This document shows, piece after piece, positions 24,183 to 31,691 of a stretch of DNA of 64,000 nucleotides (position 1 is the first letter of the stretch; each line of letters starts with the position of its first letter). This DNA is from Trujillonella endophytica (lineage in GTDB: Bacteria; Actinomycetota; Actinomycetes; Mycobacteriales; Geodermatophilaceae). The notes below the pieces were generated by a model, which saw only the letters and a list, made by a program, of their open reading frames with translations, did no database searches and had not been told where the DNA came from. A program made the translations under genes and the position numbers. The DNA is taken from assembly GCF_019799905.1 (NCBI RefSeq), contig NZ_JABGCI010000001.1:310001-374000 (forward strand). Direction: 5' to 3'.

Positions 24183-24270
24183 GGGGCACCTCCCGAGTGC
24201 GTGCCCCGAGCCTGCTCGTCGCCGCTGGTGGGCCGCTCGACGTCGGCTGGGAGCCGGCTGGGAGCGGTGA

Positions 24271-24300
24271 TTGCCGGGAGCCGCTACCCACCCCTAGCGT
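24271..24300 (+). promoter_or_regulatory. Putative promoter of the mycofactocin-type SDR
   Basis: TTGCCG (24271-24276), an 18-nt spacer and TAGCGT (24295-24300) stand 43 nt before ATG 24343. The -10 hexamer is the same as in the mftA promoter, but the palindrome is absent. Confidence 0.45.
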
Positions 24301-24342
24301 GTGGCCTGGATCACGGTCGCCGACGGCAACGGAGCGGGTGCC

Positions 24343-25158
24343 ATGGGCAAGCTCGAGGGCAAGGTCGCCTTCATCACCGGTGCGGCGCGGGGCCAGGGGC
24401 GCAGCCACGCCGTCCGGCTCGCGCAGGAGGGCGCGGACGTCATCGCCGTCGACCTCTGCGCCCAGATCGATACCGTCCCCTATCCGATGGCCACCCCGGA
24501 GGACCTGGAGGAGACGGTCCGCGAGGTGGAGGCGCTCGACCGCCGGATCGTGGCCAGCCGCGCCGACGTCCGCGACCTCGCGGCATTGGAGCGGGCCGTG
24601 CGGGACGGCATCGCCGAGCTCGGCCGGGTCGACATCGTGCTGGCGAACGCCGGGATCGCGCCCATGGGCGGGGAGGGGAACGCCGGGCAGGAGTTCCAGG
24701 ACGTCATCGACGTCAACCTCACCGGCGTCTGGAACACGGTGCGGGCGGCGACCCCGGCGATGATCGAGCAGGGGGACGGCGGGGCGATCGTCATCACCAG
24801 CTCCACCGCGGGTCTCAAGGGCATAGGGGGCGACTCCCCCGGCGGCCAGGGCTACACGGCGGCCAAGCACGGCGTGGTCGGCCTCATGCGGACGTTCGCC
24901 AACACGCTGGCGCAGCACCGCATCCGGGTGAACAGCGTCCACCCCACCGGCGTCAACACGCCCATGGTCGTCAACGACTTCATGCAGAAGTGGCTGGCGG
25001 AGGACCCGACCATCGCCGGGGCCATGGCCAACCTGCTGCCGGTGGAGATGATCGAGGCCGTCGACATCAGCAACGCGATCGTCTGGCTCGTCAGCGACGA
25101 CGCGCGGTACGTCACCGGGGTGACGCTGCCCGTGGACGCGGGCTTCACCGCCAAGTGA
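24343..25158 (+). CDS. Mycofactocin-coupled SDR oxidoreductase
   Basis: The 271-residue short-chain dehydrogenase starts [21 protein letters not shown]. It has the catalytic Ser-Tyr-Lys in [10 protein letters not shown] and [14 protein letters not shown]. The early insertion [23 protein letters not shown] is the hallmark of the SDRs that keep NAD(H) bound and exchange electrons with mycofactocin. It probably oxidises an alcohol such as a terpene or steroid alcohol, but the substrate is unknown. ATG 24343 has GGAG upstream. It directly follows mftC, in the place mftD takes elsewhere. Confidence 0.93.
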   Translation: MGKLEGKVAFITGAARGQGRSHAVRLAQEGADVIAVDLCAQIDTVPYPMATPEDLEETVREVEALDRRIVASRADVRDLAALERAVRDGIAELGRVDIVLANAGIAPMGGEGNAGQEFQDVIDVNLTGVWNTVRAATPAMIEQGDGGAIVITSSTAGLKGIGGDSPGGQGYTAAKHGVVGLMRTFANTLAQHRIRVNSVHPTGVNTPMVVNDFMQKWLAEDPTIAGAMANLLPVEMIEAVDISNAIVWLVSDDARYVTGVTLPVDAGFTAK

Positions 25159-25162
25159 CCCC

Positions 25163-25191
25163 GGGTGCGGCGGGCCGGCCCCGCCGCACCC
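25163..25191. terminator. Bidirectional hairpin terminator
   Basis: A perfect 12-bp stem, GGGTGCGGCGGG (25163-25174) with CCCGCCGCACCC (25180-25191), lies between the convergent SDR and PNPOx-like genes. Confidence 0.85.
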
Positions 25192-25197
25192 GCCGGC

Positions 25198-25677
25198 TCA
25201 GAGGTCGACGACCTCGTTCTCGCCGGACTCGATCCGCTGACCGGTGGCCTTGGCCTTCACGAAGCTGAAGGCGGTCGCCAGCCGGCCACCGGGGCTGTCC
25301 CAGTACTCCGCGGTGTCGCCGTCGACCTTGACCAGGACGACGGACGGGTCCTCCGGGCCCTGCGGCAGCCAGGCCTCGGCCCCGCTGTTCCACAGCTCCT
25401 TCTTCTTCGCCACGTCGTCGACCACCGCGGCGTGCCCGGTCAGGGACACCCACGTGCCGCCGGACCCGACGCCCACGTTGACCTGCGGCGAGGCGCGGAT
25501 GTGGTCGAGCCACTCGGCTCCGCGCTCGGCGAAGAACCACAGGTCGCCGTCGAACTCGACCTCCTGGAGCGTCATCGGGCGGCTGGTCAGCTTCCCGGCC
25601 GGCGTCGTCGTGGTGAGGAAGCCGAAGCGTTCACCCCTCAGCAGCTCGGCGACCTTGCGGGTGTCCTCGGTGCTCAT
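25198..25677 (-). CDS. PNPOx-like general stress protein 26 family
   Basis: The 159-residue protein has the split-barrel flavin fold of pyridoxamine 5'-phosphate oxidase relatives: FGFLTTTTPAGKLTSRPM near residue 18, GDLWFFAERGAEWLDHI near 42, and a conserved WNSGAEAWLPQGPEDPSVVLVKV segment. That last segment marks the general stress protein 26 group. It probably binds FMN or F420, with unknown substrate. ATG 25677 is the natural domain start. The 220 bp upstream hold no gene. GGGTAG occurs at 25742-25747 but on the other strand. Confidence 0.82.
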   Translation of the reverse strand: MSTEDTRKVAELLRGERFGFLTTTTPAGKLTSRPMTLQEVEFDGDLWFFAERGAEWLDHIRASPQVNVGVGSGGTWVSLTGHAAVVDDVAKKKELWNSGAEAWLPQGPEDPSVVLVKVDGDTAEYWDSPGGRLATAFSFVKAKATGQRIESGENEVVDL

Positions 25678-25897
25678 GCGCGTCCTTCCGTCGGGAACCT
25701 GTCCACCCGGTGCCCGCCGGTCCGTCGCGTGACACGTGGCCGGGTAGCGGCTACAAAGGGAGCGGGGAACCGAAAGGCATACGAGAACCGCGCGACGACG
25801 CGCCGGGACCGGGAATGCCGGGGCGATGCGGCCCCTTGGGCCCGACGAGCCGGGAGCGCAGCGCCCGGGGGACACACCCGGACACAGGAGCGCTCGC

Positions 25898-27175
25898 GTG
25901 ACCACGACGCACGACCGGCCGACCGCGGCCGAGACGGTCCCGGCCGCCGCGCGGCCGGGCATGGCCCGCACCGCGCTCACGCTGGGCGCGTTCGTCGCCC
26001 TGGGGCCGCTGACGATCGACCTCTACCTGCCGGCGCTGCCGACCGTCGCCGACGACCTGATGACCACCTCGGCCGGTGTCCAGCTGACGCTGACCGGCAC
26101 CCTGGTCGGGATGGGGCTGGGCCAGCTCGTGCTGGGTCCCCTGTCCGACGCCCTCGGTCGCCGTGCCCCGCTGCTGGCCGGGACGGTCCTCCACGTCGTC
26201 GCCTCGCTCCTGGTGCTGGTGGCGCCGAACGTCGCCGTCCTGGGGGTGCTGCGACTGCTGCAGGGGATCGGGACGGCCGCGGGCATGGTCGTCGCGCTCG
26301 CCGTCATCAGCGACCTGTTCTCCGGGCGGGCCGCCGCCACGATGATCTCCCGGCTCATGCTGGTGATCGGCGCCTTCCCGGTGCTGGCCCCGGCGCTGGG
26401 CGGCGAGGTGCTGCGGTACACCTCCTGGCGCGGGGTCTTCCTCGTCCTCGCGGGCTACGGCCTGCTGCTGCTCGCGGTCGGGTGGTTCGTCGTCCGCGAG
26501 ACGCTGCCGCCAGAGCGGCGGGTCGCCGTGGGGGTGCGCAGCACCATGGCCGGCTACCGGGGGCTCTTCCGGGACCGGGTGTTCGTCGGGCTCGTCCTGG
26601 TCGCGGGCCTCACCATCGCCGGGCTGTTCAGCTACGTCTCGGGCGCCGCCTTCGTCTACCAGGACGAGTTCGGCCTCGACGAGCAGGAGTTCGGCCTGTT
26701 CTTCGGCGCGGGCGCGATCTGGCTGATCGCCGCCACGCAGCTCAACCCGGTCCTGCTGAGGTGGTGGTCCGCCGCCCGGGTGCTGGTCGCAGCCACCGTG
26801 GGTGGCGCGGTCGCCGGGGCGGTCCTCGTCGGCCTGGCCCTCCTCGACACCGGCAGCATCTGGTCGGTGGCGATCCCGATGTGGGCGGTCCTGTTCGCCA
26901 CCGGCCTGGGTCTGCCCAACGCGCCCGCCCTGGCGCTGGCCCGCCACGGGGACACCGCCGGGACCGCCGCGGCCATGCTCGGCGCCGTGCAGTTCGTGGT
27001 CGGCGCCGCCGTGGCCCCGCTGGTCGGGGTGCTGGGGAACGACGCGCTGGCCATGGGCGCGGTCGTGGTCCTGGCCCTCGCCCTGGCACTCGTGGTCCTG
27101 CTCGTCGTGGTGCGGCCGTGGGAGCTGCCCGACCCGTCCGACGACGAGGACGCGGCGGTCGTCGTCGCCCACTGA
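25898..27175 (+). CDS. MFS drug efflux transporter, Bcr/CflA type
   Basis: This 425-residue protein has about 12 hydrophobic segments. It carries the start LTLGAFVALGPLTIDLYLPALPTVADDL, which is diagnostic of the Bcr/CflA drug:H+ antiporters, then the loop LGPLSDALGRRAPLL and the motif ISDLFSGRAAATMISR. It should export a small toxic compound across the inner membrane. AGGAG stands 7 nt before GTG 25898. It lies inside the scattered mft region with no evident link to mycofactocin. Confidence 0.9.
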   Translation: MTTTHDRPTAAETVPAAARPGMARTALTLGAFVALGPLTIDLYLPALPTVADDLMTTSAGVQLTLTGTLVGMGLGQLVLGPLSDALGRRAPLLAGTVLHVVASLLVLVAPNVAVLGVLRLLQGIGTAAGMVVALAVISDLFSGRAAATMISRLMLVIGAFPVLAPALGGEVLRYTSWRGVFLVLAGYGLLLLAVGWFVVRETLPPERRVAVGVRSTMAGYRGLFRDRVFVGLVLVAGLTIAGLFSYVSGAAFVYQDEFGLDEQEFGLFFGAGAIWLIAATQLNPVLLRWWSAARVLVAATVGGAVAGAVLVGLALLDTGSIWSVAIPMWAVLFATGLGLPNAPALALARHGDTAGTAAAMLGAVQFVVGAAVAPLVGVLGNDALAMGAVVVLALALALVVLLVVVRPWELPDPSDDEDAAVVVAH

Positions 27176-27283
27176 GGGCCCGTCGGCTCGTCCGGCCAGC
27201 GGGGGACGAAGGGCTCTAGGAGCGGCGGGACTCGTGCGCGAGGGTCTCGGCGAGGCTGCGAGGCATCTCCCGCAGGAGGAGCC

Positions 27284-27708
27284 ATGACCACTCCCGCCGA
27301 GCGGGTCGAACGGGCGCGGCAACGGTGGAACGCCGGTGACCTCCCGGCTACCTCGACGTGTACGCGGACGACCTGCGGTTCCACGGCGTGGAGCCGGGTC
27401 CGCTGGACAAGCCGTCGGTGATCGCGTTCTACGAGCAGATCTGGGCGGCCCTGGGCGCTCCGGGGCGTCCCAGCCCGCAGTTGGACGTCCACGAGCAGCT
27501 GGTCGACGGCGACCTGTACAGCGGCCGGTTCGTGTTGTCCGGCGAGCACCGCGGCGACTTCATGGGGGTGCCTGCCACGGGGCGGCCCTACGTCCTCGAG
27601 GGCATCACCATCATGCGGTTCCGCGAGGGGCGAGTGGTCGAGCGCTGGACGTCCGCCGACTTCCTGGGCCTGCTGGTGCAGCTGGGCGCTGTTCCGGCCC
27701 CGGCCTGA
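27284..27708 (+). pseudogene. SnoaL-like ester cyclase, frameshifted
   Basis: ATG 27284 follows a perfect AGGAGGAGCC and reads MTTPAERVERARQRWNAGDL, the right start for a SnoaL-like domain. At 27344-27347 the frame breaks. The rest of the domain (YLDVYADDLRFHGVEPGPLDKP to WTSADFLGLLVQLG) continues in the frame beginning GGC 27346. Restoring one G in the CCCGG run would give one 142-residue protein. The homologous gene at 48789 is another NTF2-fold protein. Either a real mutation or a single-base error in the sequence explains this. Confidence 0.8.
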
Positions 27709-27734
27709 CCCGCGGGTCCGGCGCCCGGCCCACC

Positions 27735-27740
27735 TAGGCT
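27735..27740 (+). promoter_or_regulatory. -10 box of leaderless mftE
   Basis: TAGGCT lies exactly 6 nt before GTG 27747 and there is no ribosome site, so the transcript should begin at or next to the start codon. The same TAGGCT-N6-GTG arrangement precedes 29624. Confidence 0.5.
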
Positions 27741-27746
27741 CCCCGG

Positions 27747-28445
27747 GTGCGCTCCCTCGCCGCCGCGACCTGGCCGGACCTGCCCGAGTCGGCCCTGCTG
27801 CTGGTGCCGCTCGGGGCGGTCGAACAGCACGGCCCGCACCTGCCGCTGCTCACCGACACCGCGGTCGCCGGCGCGGTCGCCGACGCGGCGGTCGACCGGA
27901 TCGAGACGGCGCTGCTGGCACCGGCGCTGGCCTACGGCGCCAGCGGCGAGCACGAGGACTTCCCCGGCACGATCTCGCTGGGCACCGAGGCGCTGACCGG
28001 CCTGCTCGTCGAGTACGGCCGCTCGGCCTGCCGGTGGGCGGGGCGGGTGCTCCTGGTCAACGGCAACGGCGGGAACCTGGACGCGCTGCGGTCGGCCGGC
28101 GCGCTGCTGCGGTCGGAGGGCCGCGACGTCGCCTGGTGGCCCTGCGGGGTGCTGGGCGGTGACGCGCACGCCGGCCGGACCGAGACGTCACTGATGTTGC
28201 ACGTGGAACCCGAGTGGGTGCTGGGAGAGCGGGCGGCCGCGGGGGATCGGACGCCGATCGCCGAGCTGCTGCCCCGGCTGCGCGCCGAGGGCGTGCGGGC
28301 GGTGAGCCCGAACGGCATCCTGGGCGACCCGGCGGGGGCGACCGCGGACGAGGGCGCCGAACTGTTGGCCGGCCTGGCCGACCGGCTGGTCGCCGCGGCC
28401 GGCGGGTGGGACGTGGACGGCTCGACCGGTCGGCTCAGGGGTTGA
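27747..28445 (+). CDS. mftE: Mycofactocin creatininase-family peptidase
   Basis: The 232-residue protein has the creatininase fold with its metal ligands: VPLGAVEQHGPHLPLLTDT near residue 24, ASGEHEDFPGTISLG near 70, NGNGGNLDALR near 103, and GVLGGDAHAGRTETSLML near 132. Its length and AYGASGEHEDFPGT match MftE, which cleaves the modified Val-Tyr unit from the MftA leader with Fe/Zn. It is about 3.7 kb from mftC instead of adjacent. The start is a GTG with a -10 box directly before it. Confidence 0.92.
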   Translation: MRSLAAATWPDLPESALLLVPLGAVEQHGPHLPLLTDTAVAGAVADAAVDRIETALLAPALAYGASGEHEDFPGTISLGTEALTGLLVEYGRSACRWAGRVLLVNGNGGNLDALRSAGALLRSEGRDVAWWPCGVLGGDAHAGRTETSLMLHVEPEWVLGERAAAGDRTPIAELLPRLRAEGVRAVSPNGILGDPAGATADEGAELLAGLADRLVAAAGGWDVDGSTGRLRG

Positions 28446-28534
28446 CCGACGAGGCGCAGGAGGCTCCTCCCACGTCCCGGCCGCGGAGAGCTGGGGAGAC
28501 CCTCCTGTGCGTGCCCGTGCCCGTGCCTGCGCGG

Positions 28535-29536
28535 TCAGCCGGCGAGCGCGTCCGCGAACAGCGGGACGGCGTTGTCCAGGGCGTACCCGATGCCGAGGAC
28601 CGAGGCGCTGGAGAAGGCGTTGACGACGGTCTCGTCCTCCAGCACGACCGCGTGGCCCTGCTGCGCCGAGGGCAGCGTGGCCCACAGCGGGTTGTCGGTG
28701 ATCTCGCTCGCCTCGACGGAGATCGGGAAGACGACGGTCAGCTCGGCGTCCAGCAGGGAGACCTGCTCGTCGCTCACCGGGATGAAGAAGTTCCTCCCGG
28801 CCTCCGCCTGGACGGCTTCGGAGTTCACGAAGCCGAGGGCCTCCATGAAGTCGACCCGGCCGTCGCCGCGCACGTAGGCGCCGAAGCCCTGGGACGTGTA
28901 GGCGGCGACGGCGACCTCGGTGCCGTCGAACCCGGGGTGCTCGGCCGCGGCGTCGTCGATCCGCTGCTGGAGCTCGGCGGTCAGCTCCTCGGCCTCGTCG
29001 GTCCTGCCGAGGGCCTGGCCCACGAGCTCCAGCTGCTGCTGCCACGAGGTCAGGTAGTTCTCGGCGCCCTCGGGGATCCCGACGGTGGGGGCGATCGAGC
29101 TCAACGCGTCGTACCGGTCCTGGTCGCCGGAGGAGCGGGTGTCGAGGATGAGGTCGGGCTCGAGCGCGGCGATCGCCTCCAGGGCGGGCTCCAGCGTCTC
29201 GACGAGCTCCGGCGCCTCGTCGTAGAGCCCCTCGGCCCACGGGCCGACGCCCTCGCCGCCGAAGCCCAGCCAGTCGCTGGCGGCCACCGGCTGCACGCCC
29301 AGCGCGAGCGCCGTCTCGGCGTCGGACCAGCCCAGCGCCACGACGACGGCGGGCTCCTCGTCGATCGTCACGTCCCCGAACGCGGTCTCCACCGTCACGG
29401 GGAACGCGCCGGACGACGACGAACTCCCCCCGGCGCCGGAGTCGGCACCGCTGTCGTCGTCGCCCCCGCACGCGGTGAGGACGAGGGCGGCGGCGGTCGC
29501 CAGGGCGGCCGCGCGGTGGGGGGCTCGGGACGACAT
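28535..29536 (-). CDS. Iron-siderophore ABC transporter substrate-binding lipoprotein
   Basis: The 333-residue protein has a lipoprotein signal ending LVLTAC, a Ser/Gly/Asp linker and a FecB/BtuF-type periplasmic-binding domain. Hallmarks are VVVALGWSDAETALALGVQPVAASDW, LEPDLILDTRSSGDQDRYDALSSIAPTV and a late ITDNPLWATLPSAQQG. It should capture a ferric siderophore outside the cell. No permease or ATPase gene is beside it, so it is an orphan binding protein. ATG 29536 has GAGGAG 7 nt upstream. An IdeR/DtxR-like iron box precedes it. Confidence 0.9.
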   Translation of the reverse strand: MSSRAPHRAAALATAAALVLTACGGDDDSGADSGAGGSSSSSGAFPVTVETAFGDVTIDEEPAVVVALGWSDAETALALGVQPVAASDWLGFGGEGVGPWAEGLYDEAPELVETLEPALEAIAALEPDLILDTRSSGDQDRYDALSSIAPTVGIPEGAENYLTSWQQQLELVGQALGRTDEAEELTAELQQRIDDAAAEHPGFDGTEVAVAAYTSQGFGAYVRGDGRVDFMEALGFVNSEAVQAEAGRNFFIPVSDEQVSLLDAELTVVFPISVEASEITDNPLWATLPSAQQGHAVVLEDETVVNAFSSASVLGIGYALDNAVPLFADALAG

Positions 29537-29556
29537 GCGGCCGCTCCTCAAGGTAG

Positions 29557-29575
29557 GTAGGCAAGGCTCACCTGA
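29557..29575 (-). promoter_or_regulatory. IdeR/DtxR-like iron box
   Basis: GTAGGCAAGGCTCACCTGA matches 14 of 19 positions of the TTAGGTTAGGCTAACCTAA consensus, including the AGGCT core and ACCT arm. It lies 21 nt before the start of the siderophore-binding gene, where a bound iron repressor would shut it off in iron-rich cells. Confidence 0.7.
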
Positions 29576-29611
29576 CCACCGGGGGGATCATGGGCGGATC
29601 GCGGCCCTCGT

Positions 29612-29617
29612 TAGGCT
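29612..29617 (+). promoter_or_regulatory. -10 box of the leaderless isochorismatase-like gene
   Basis: TAGGCT is followed by 6 nt and GTG 29624, with no ribosome site, as at mftE. Confidence 0.5.
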
Positions 29618-29623
29618 CGGCTG

Positions 29624-30181
29624 GTGCGTCCCGGGGGGTGGCTGGTCGTCGTCGACCTGCAGCAGGTGTTCCGCGAGCAGGAGTCGCCGTGGACGGCGCC
29701 GCGCTTCGACGAGATCCGGCCCAACGTGCGCCGGCTGGTCGAGGCCTTCGGCGACCGGGTCGTGTTCACCCGATTCGTCGCGCCGGAGGAGCCGACGGGC
29801 GCCTGGGTCGACTACTACGAGCAGTACGACTTCGCGCTGCAGCCGCCCGACGCGCCGCTCTACCGGCTGGTCGAGGACCCGGGCGGCGCGCCGGTGCTCG
29901 ACGCGACCACGTTCGGCAAGTGGGGCCCCGAGCTCGCCGGGATCGTCGGCGACGGGCCGATCACCGTCACCGGCGTGGCCACCGACTGCTGCGTGCTCTC
30001 CACCGTGCTCCCGGCGGCCGACGCCGGCGTCCCGGTGCGGGTCGTCTCCGACGGGTGCGCGGGGGCCAGCGACCGGGCCCACGAGGACGCCCTGCAGATC
30101 CTCGGCTGCTACGCGCCGCTGGTGCAGGTCGTGACGACCGCCCAGGTGCTGGGCGGCGCGGCGCCGGGCAGCGACGCCTGA
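29624..30181 (+). CDS. Isochorismatase-like cysteine hydrolase
   Basis: The 185-residue protein has the catalytic triad of the family: Asp11 in VVVDLQ, Lys in TTFGKWGPEL near residue 93, and Cys in TGVATDCCVLST near 122. Such enzymes hydrolyse amides or vinyl ethers (nicotinamide, isochorismate, N-carbamoyl compounds). Which substrate applies cannot be read from sequence. Its stop lies in the CTGA that appears to start mftF, so the two are probably one operon, and a link with mycofactocin biology is possible but unproven. Confidence 0.85.
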   Translation: MRPGGWLVVVDLQQVFREQESPWTAPRFDEIRPNVRRLVEAFGDRVVFTRFVAPEEPTGAWVDYYEQYDFALQPPDAPLYRLVEDPGGAPVLDATTFGKWGPELAGIVGDGPITVTGVATDCCVLSTVLPAADAGVPVRVVSDGCAGASDRAHEDALQILGCYAPLVQVVTTAQVLGGAAPGSDA

Positions 30182-31611
30182 ACGTCCCCGCCCCGCCGGC
30201 CGTCCGGCTCCCCGACGGCTGGACCCTGCGGCTGGACCCGGGGGTCCGCCGCCGCGACGGCGGCACGACGCTGCTCGGCGGGGCACCGCTGCGGCTGCTG
30301 CGGCTGCGCCCGCGGGCGGTCGAGCTGCTGCACGGGGACCGGCTGGTCGTCTCGGGCGCAGCCTCGGCTGCGCTGGCCGACCGGCTGCTCGACACCGGCG
30401 TTGCCCACCCCGACGTCGCGACGCTGCCGGACCCCGGGACGGCGGTCACCGTCGTCGTCCCCGTGCGGGACCGGACCGCCGGCATCGCCCGGCTGCTGAC
30501 CGCCCTGCGCGCCGACCCGGACACCGCCGCGGCGCCGGTGCTCGTCGTCGACGACGGCTCGGCCGATGCCGCGGCACTGGCGGCCGCGGCCACGGCCGCG
30601 GGGGCCGAGGTGCTGCGCAGCGAGGTCTCGCGGGGGCCGGCGGCGGCCCGCAACACCGGCCTGCGTGCCGCGCGCACGCCGCTGGTGGCGTTCCTGGACT
30701 CCGACTGCGTGCCCCGCCCCGGCTGGCTCCCGCCGCTGCGCCGGCACCTCGGCGACCCGCGGGTGGCCCTGGTCGCCCCGCGCGTGGTGGCCCTGGGCGG
30801 AGCCCCGCACGGCCGGTTGGCCGCGTACGAGGCCGCCGTCAGCGCGCTGGACATGGGCCCGCGGCCGGCCGCCGTCCGGCCGCTCGCCGGGGTCTCCTAC
30901 GTGCCCAGCGCCGCCCTGCTGGTCCGGCGGGAGGCGCTCGGCGCGGGGTTCGACGAGTCGATGCGGGTCGCCGAGGACGTGGACCTGGTGTGGCGGCTGG
31001 CCGCGGCCGGCTGGCGGGTCCGGTACGAGCCGGCGGCCGAGGTCGCGCACGACCACCCCTCGGCGGCCGGCCCGTGGCTGCGCCGCCGGGCCTTCTACGG
31101 CACCGGGGCCGCGCTGCTGGCGCAGCGGCACGGGGCAGCGGTGGCGCCCGTCGTCGTCTCCGGGTGGTCGGCGGCGGCGCTGGGGCTGGCGCTCGCCGGG
31201 CGGACGCCGGGCCGGCTCGCCGCCGCGGGCGTCCTGGGCGGGGCCACGGTGCGGCTGGCGCGCCGGCTCGCCCCGCCCGGCGGTCGCCCCCCGGCCGCGC
31301 TGGCCGCCGGGCTCGTCGTCCGCGGGACCGCGACGGCCGCGCGCACCCTGGCCCGCGCGGCGACCCGGCACCACTGGCCGGTCGCGGTCGCCGGTGCGGT
31401 CGTCTCCCGCCGGGCGCGGGTGCTGCTGACCGGCGTCGCCGTCGTCGACGGGCTGGCCGCCTGGTGGCCGCACCGGCGCGCCGTGGGGCCGGCGACCTTC
31501 CTCGCCGCCCGCCGGGCCGAGGACCTGGCCTACGGCGCCGGCCTGTGGGCGGGGGCCCTCCGGGCCCGCAGCGCCGGGGCGCTGCTGCCCGCGAGCCCAC
31601 CGCACATCTGA
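30178..31611 (+). CDS. mftF: Mycofactocin glycosyltransferase
   Basis: The 477-residue protein is a GT2 enzyme with the family's own N-terminal segment: LPDGWTLRLDPGVRRRDGGTTLLGGAPLRLLRL. The GT-A domain follows, with VVVPVRDRTAGIARLL, VLVVDDGSADAAAL, AFLDSDCVPRPGW (DxD type) and EDVDLVWRL. The end is hydrophobic and Arg-rich. MftF adds beta-1,4-glucose units to mycofactocin. No ATG, GTG or TTG lies in frame near the conserved start. The fitting codon is CTG 30178, overlapping the previous TGA by 4 bp. Confidence 0.92.
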   Translation: MNVPAPPAVRLPDGWTLRLDPGVRRRDGGTTLLGGAPLRLLRLRPRAVELLHGDRLVVSGAASAALADRLLDTGVAHPDVATLPDPGTAVTVVVPVRDRTAGIARLLTALRADPDTAAAPVLVVDDGSADAAALAAAATAAGAEVLRSEVSRGPAAARNTGLRAARTPLVAFLDSDCVPRPGWLPPLRRHLGDPRVALVAPRVVALGGAPHGRLAAYEAAVSALDMGPRPAAVRPLAGVSYVPSAALLVRREALGAGFDESMRVAEDVDLVWRLAAAGWRVRYEPAAEVAHDHPSAAGPWLRRRAFYGTGAALLAQRHGAAVAPVVVSGWSAAALGLALAGRTPGRLAAAGVLGGATVRLARRLAPPGGRPPAALAAGLVVRGTATAARTLARAATRHHWPVAVAGAVVSRRARVLLTGVAVVDGLAAWWPHRRAVGPATFLAARRAEDLAYGAGLWAGALRARSAGALLPASPPHI

Positions 31612-31691
31612 CCGCGGAGGCGCTGCCTGGTGCGCCGCCCCCGGACCGGGGACGATGGGCGTGACATGAGCCACTGCCCAGGTCCGAGACC

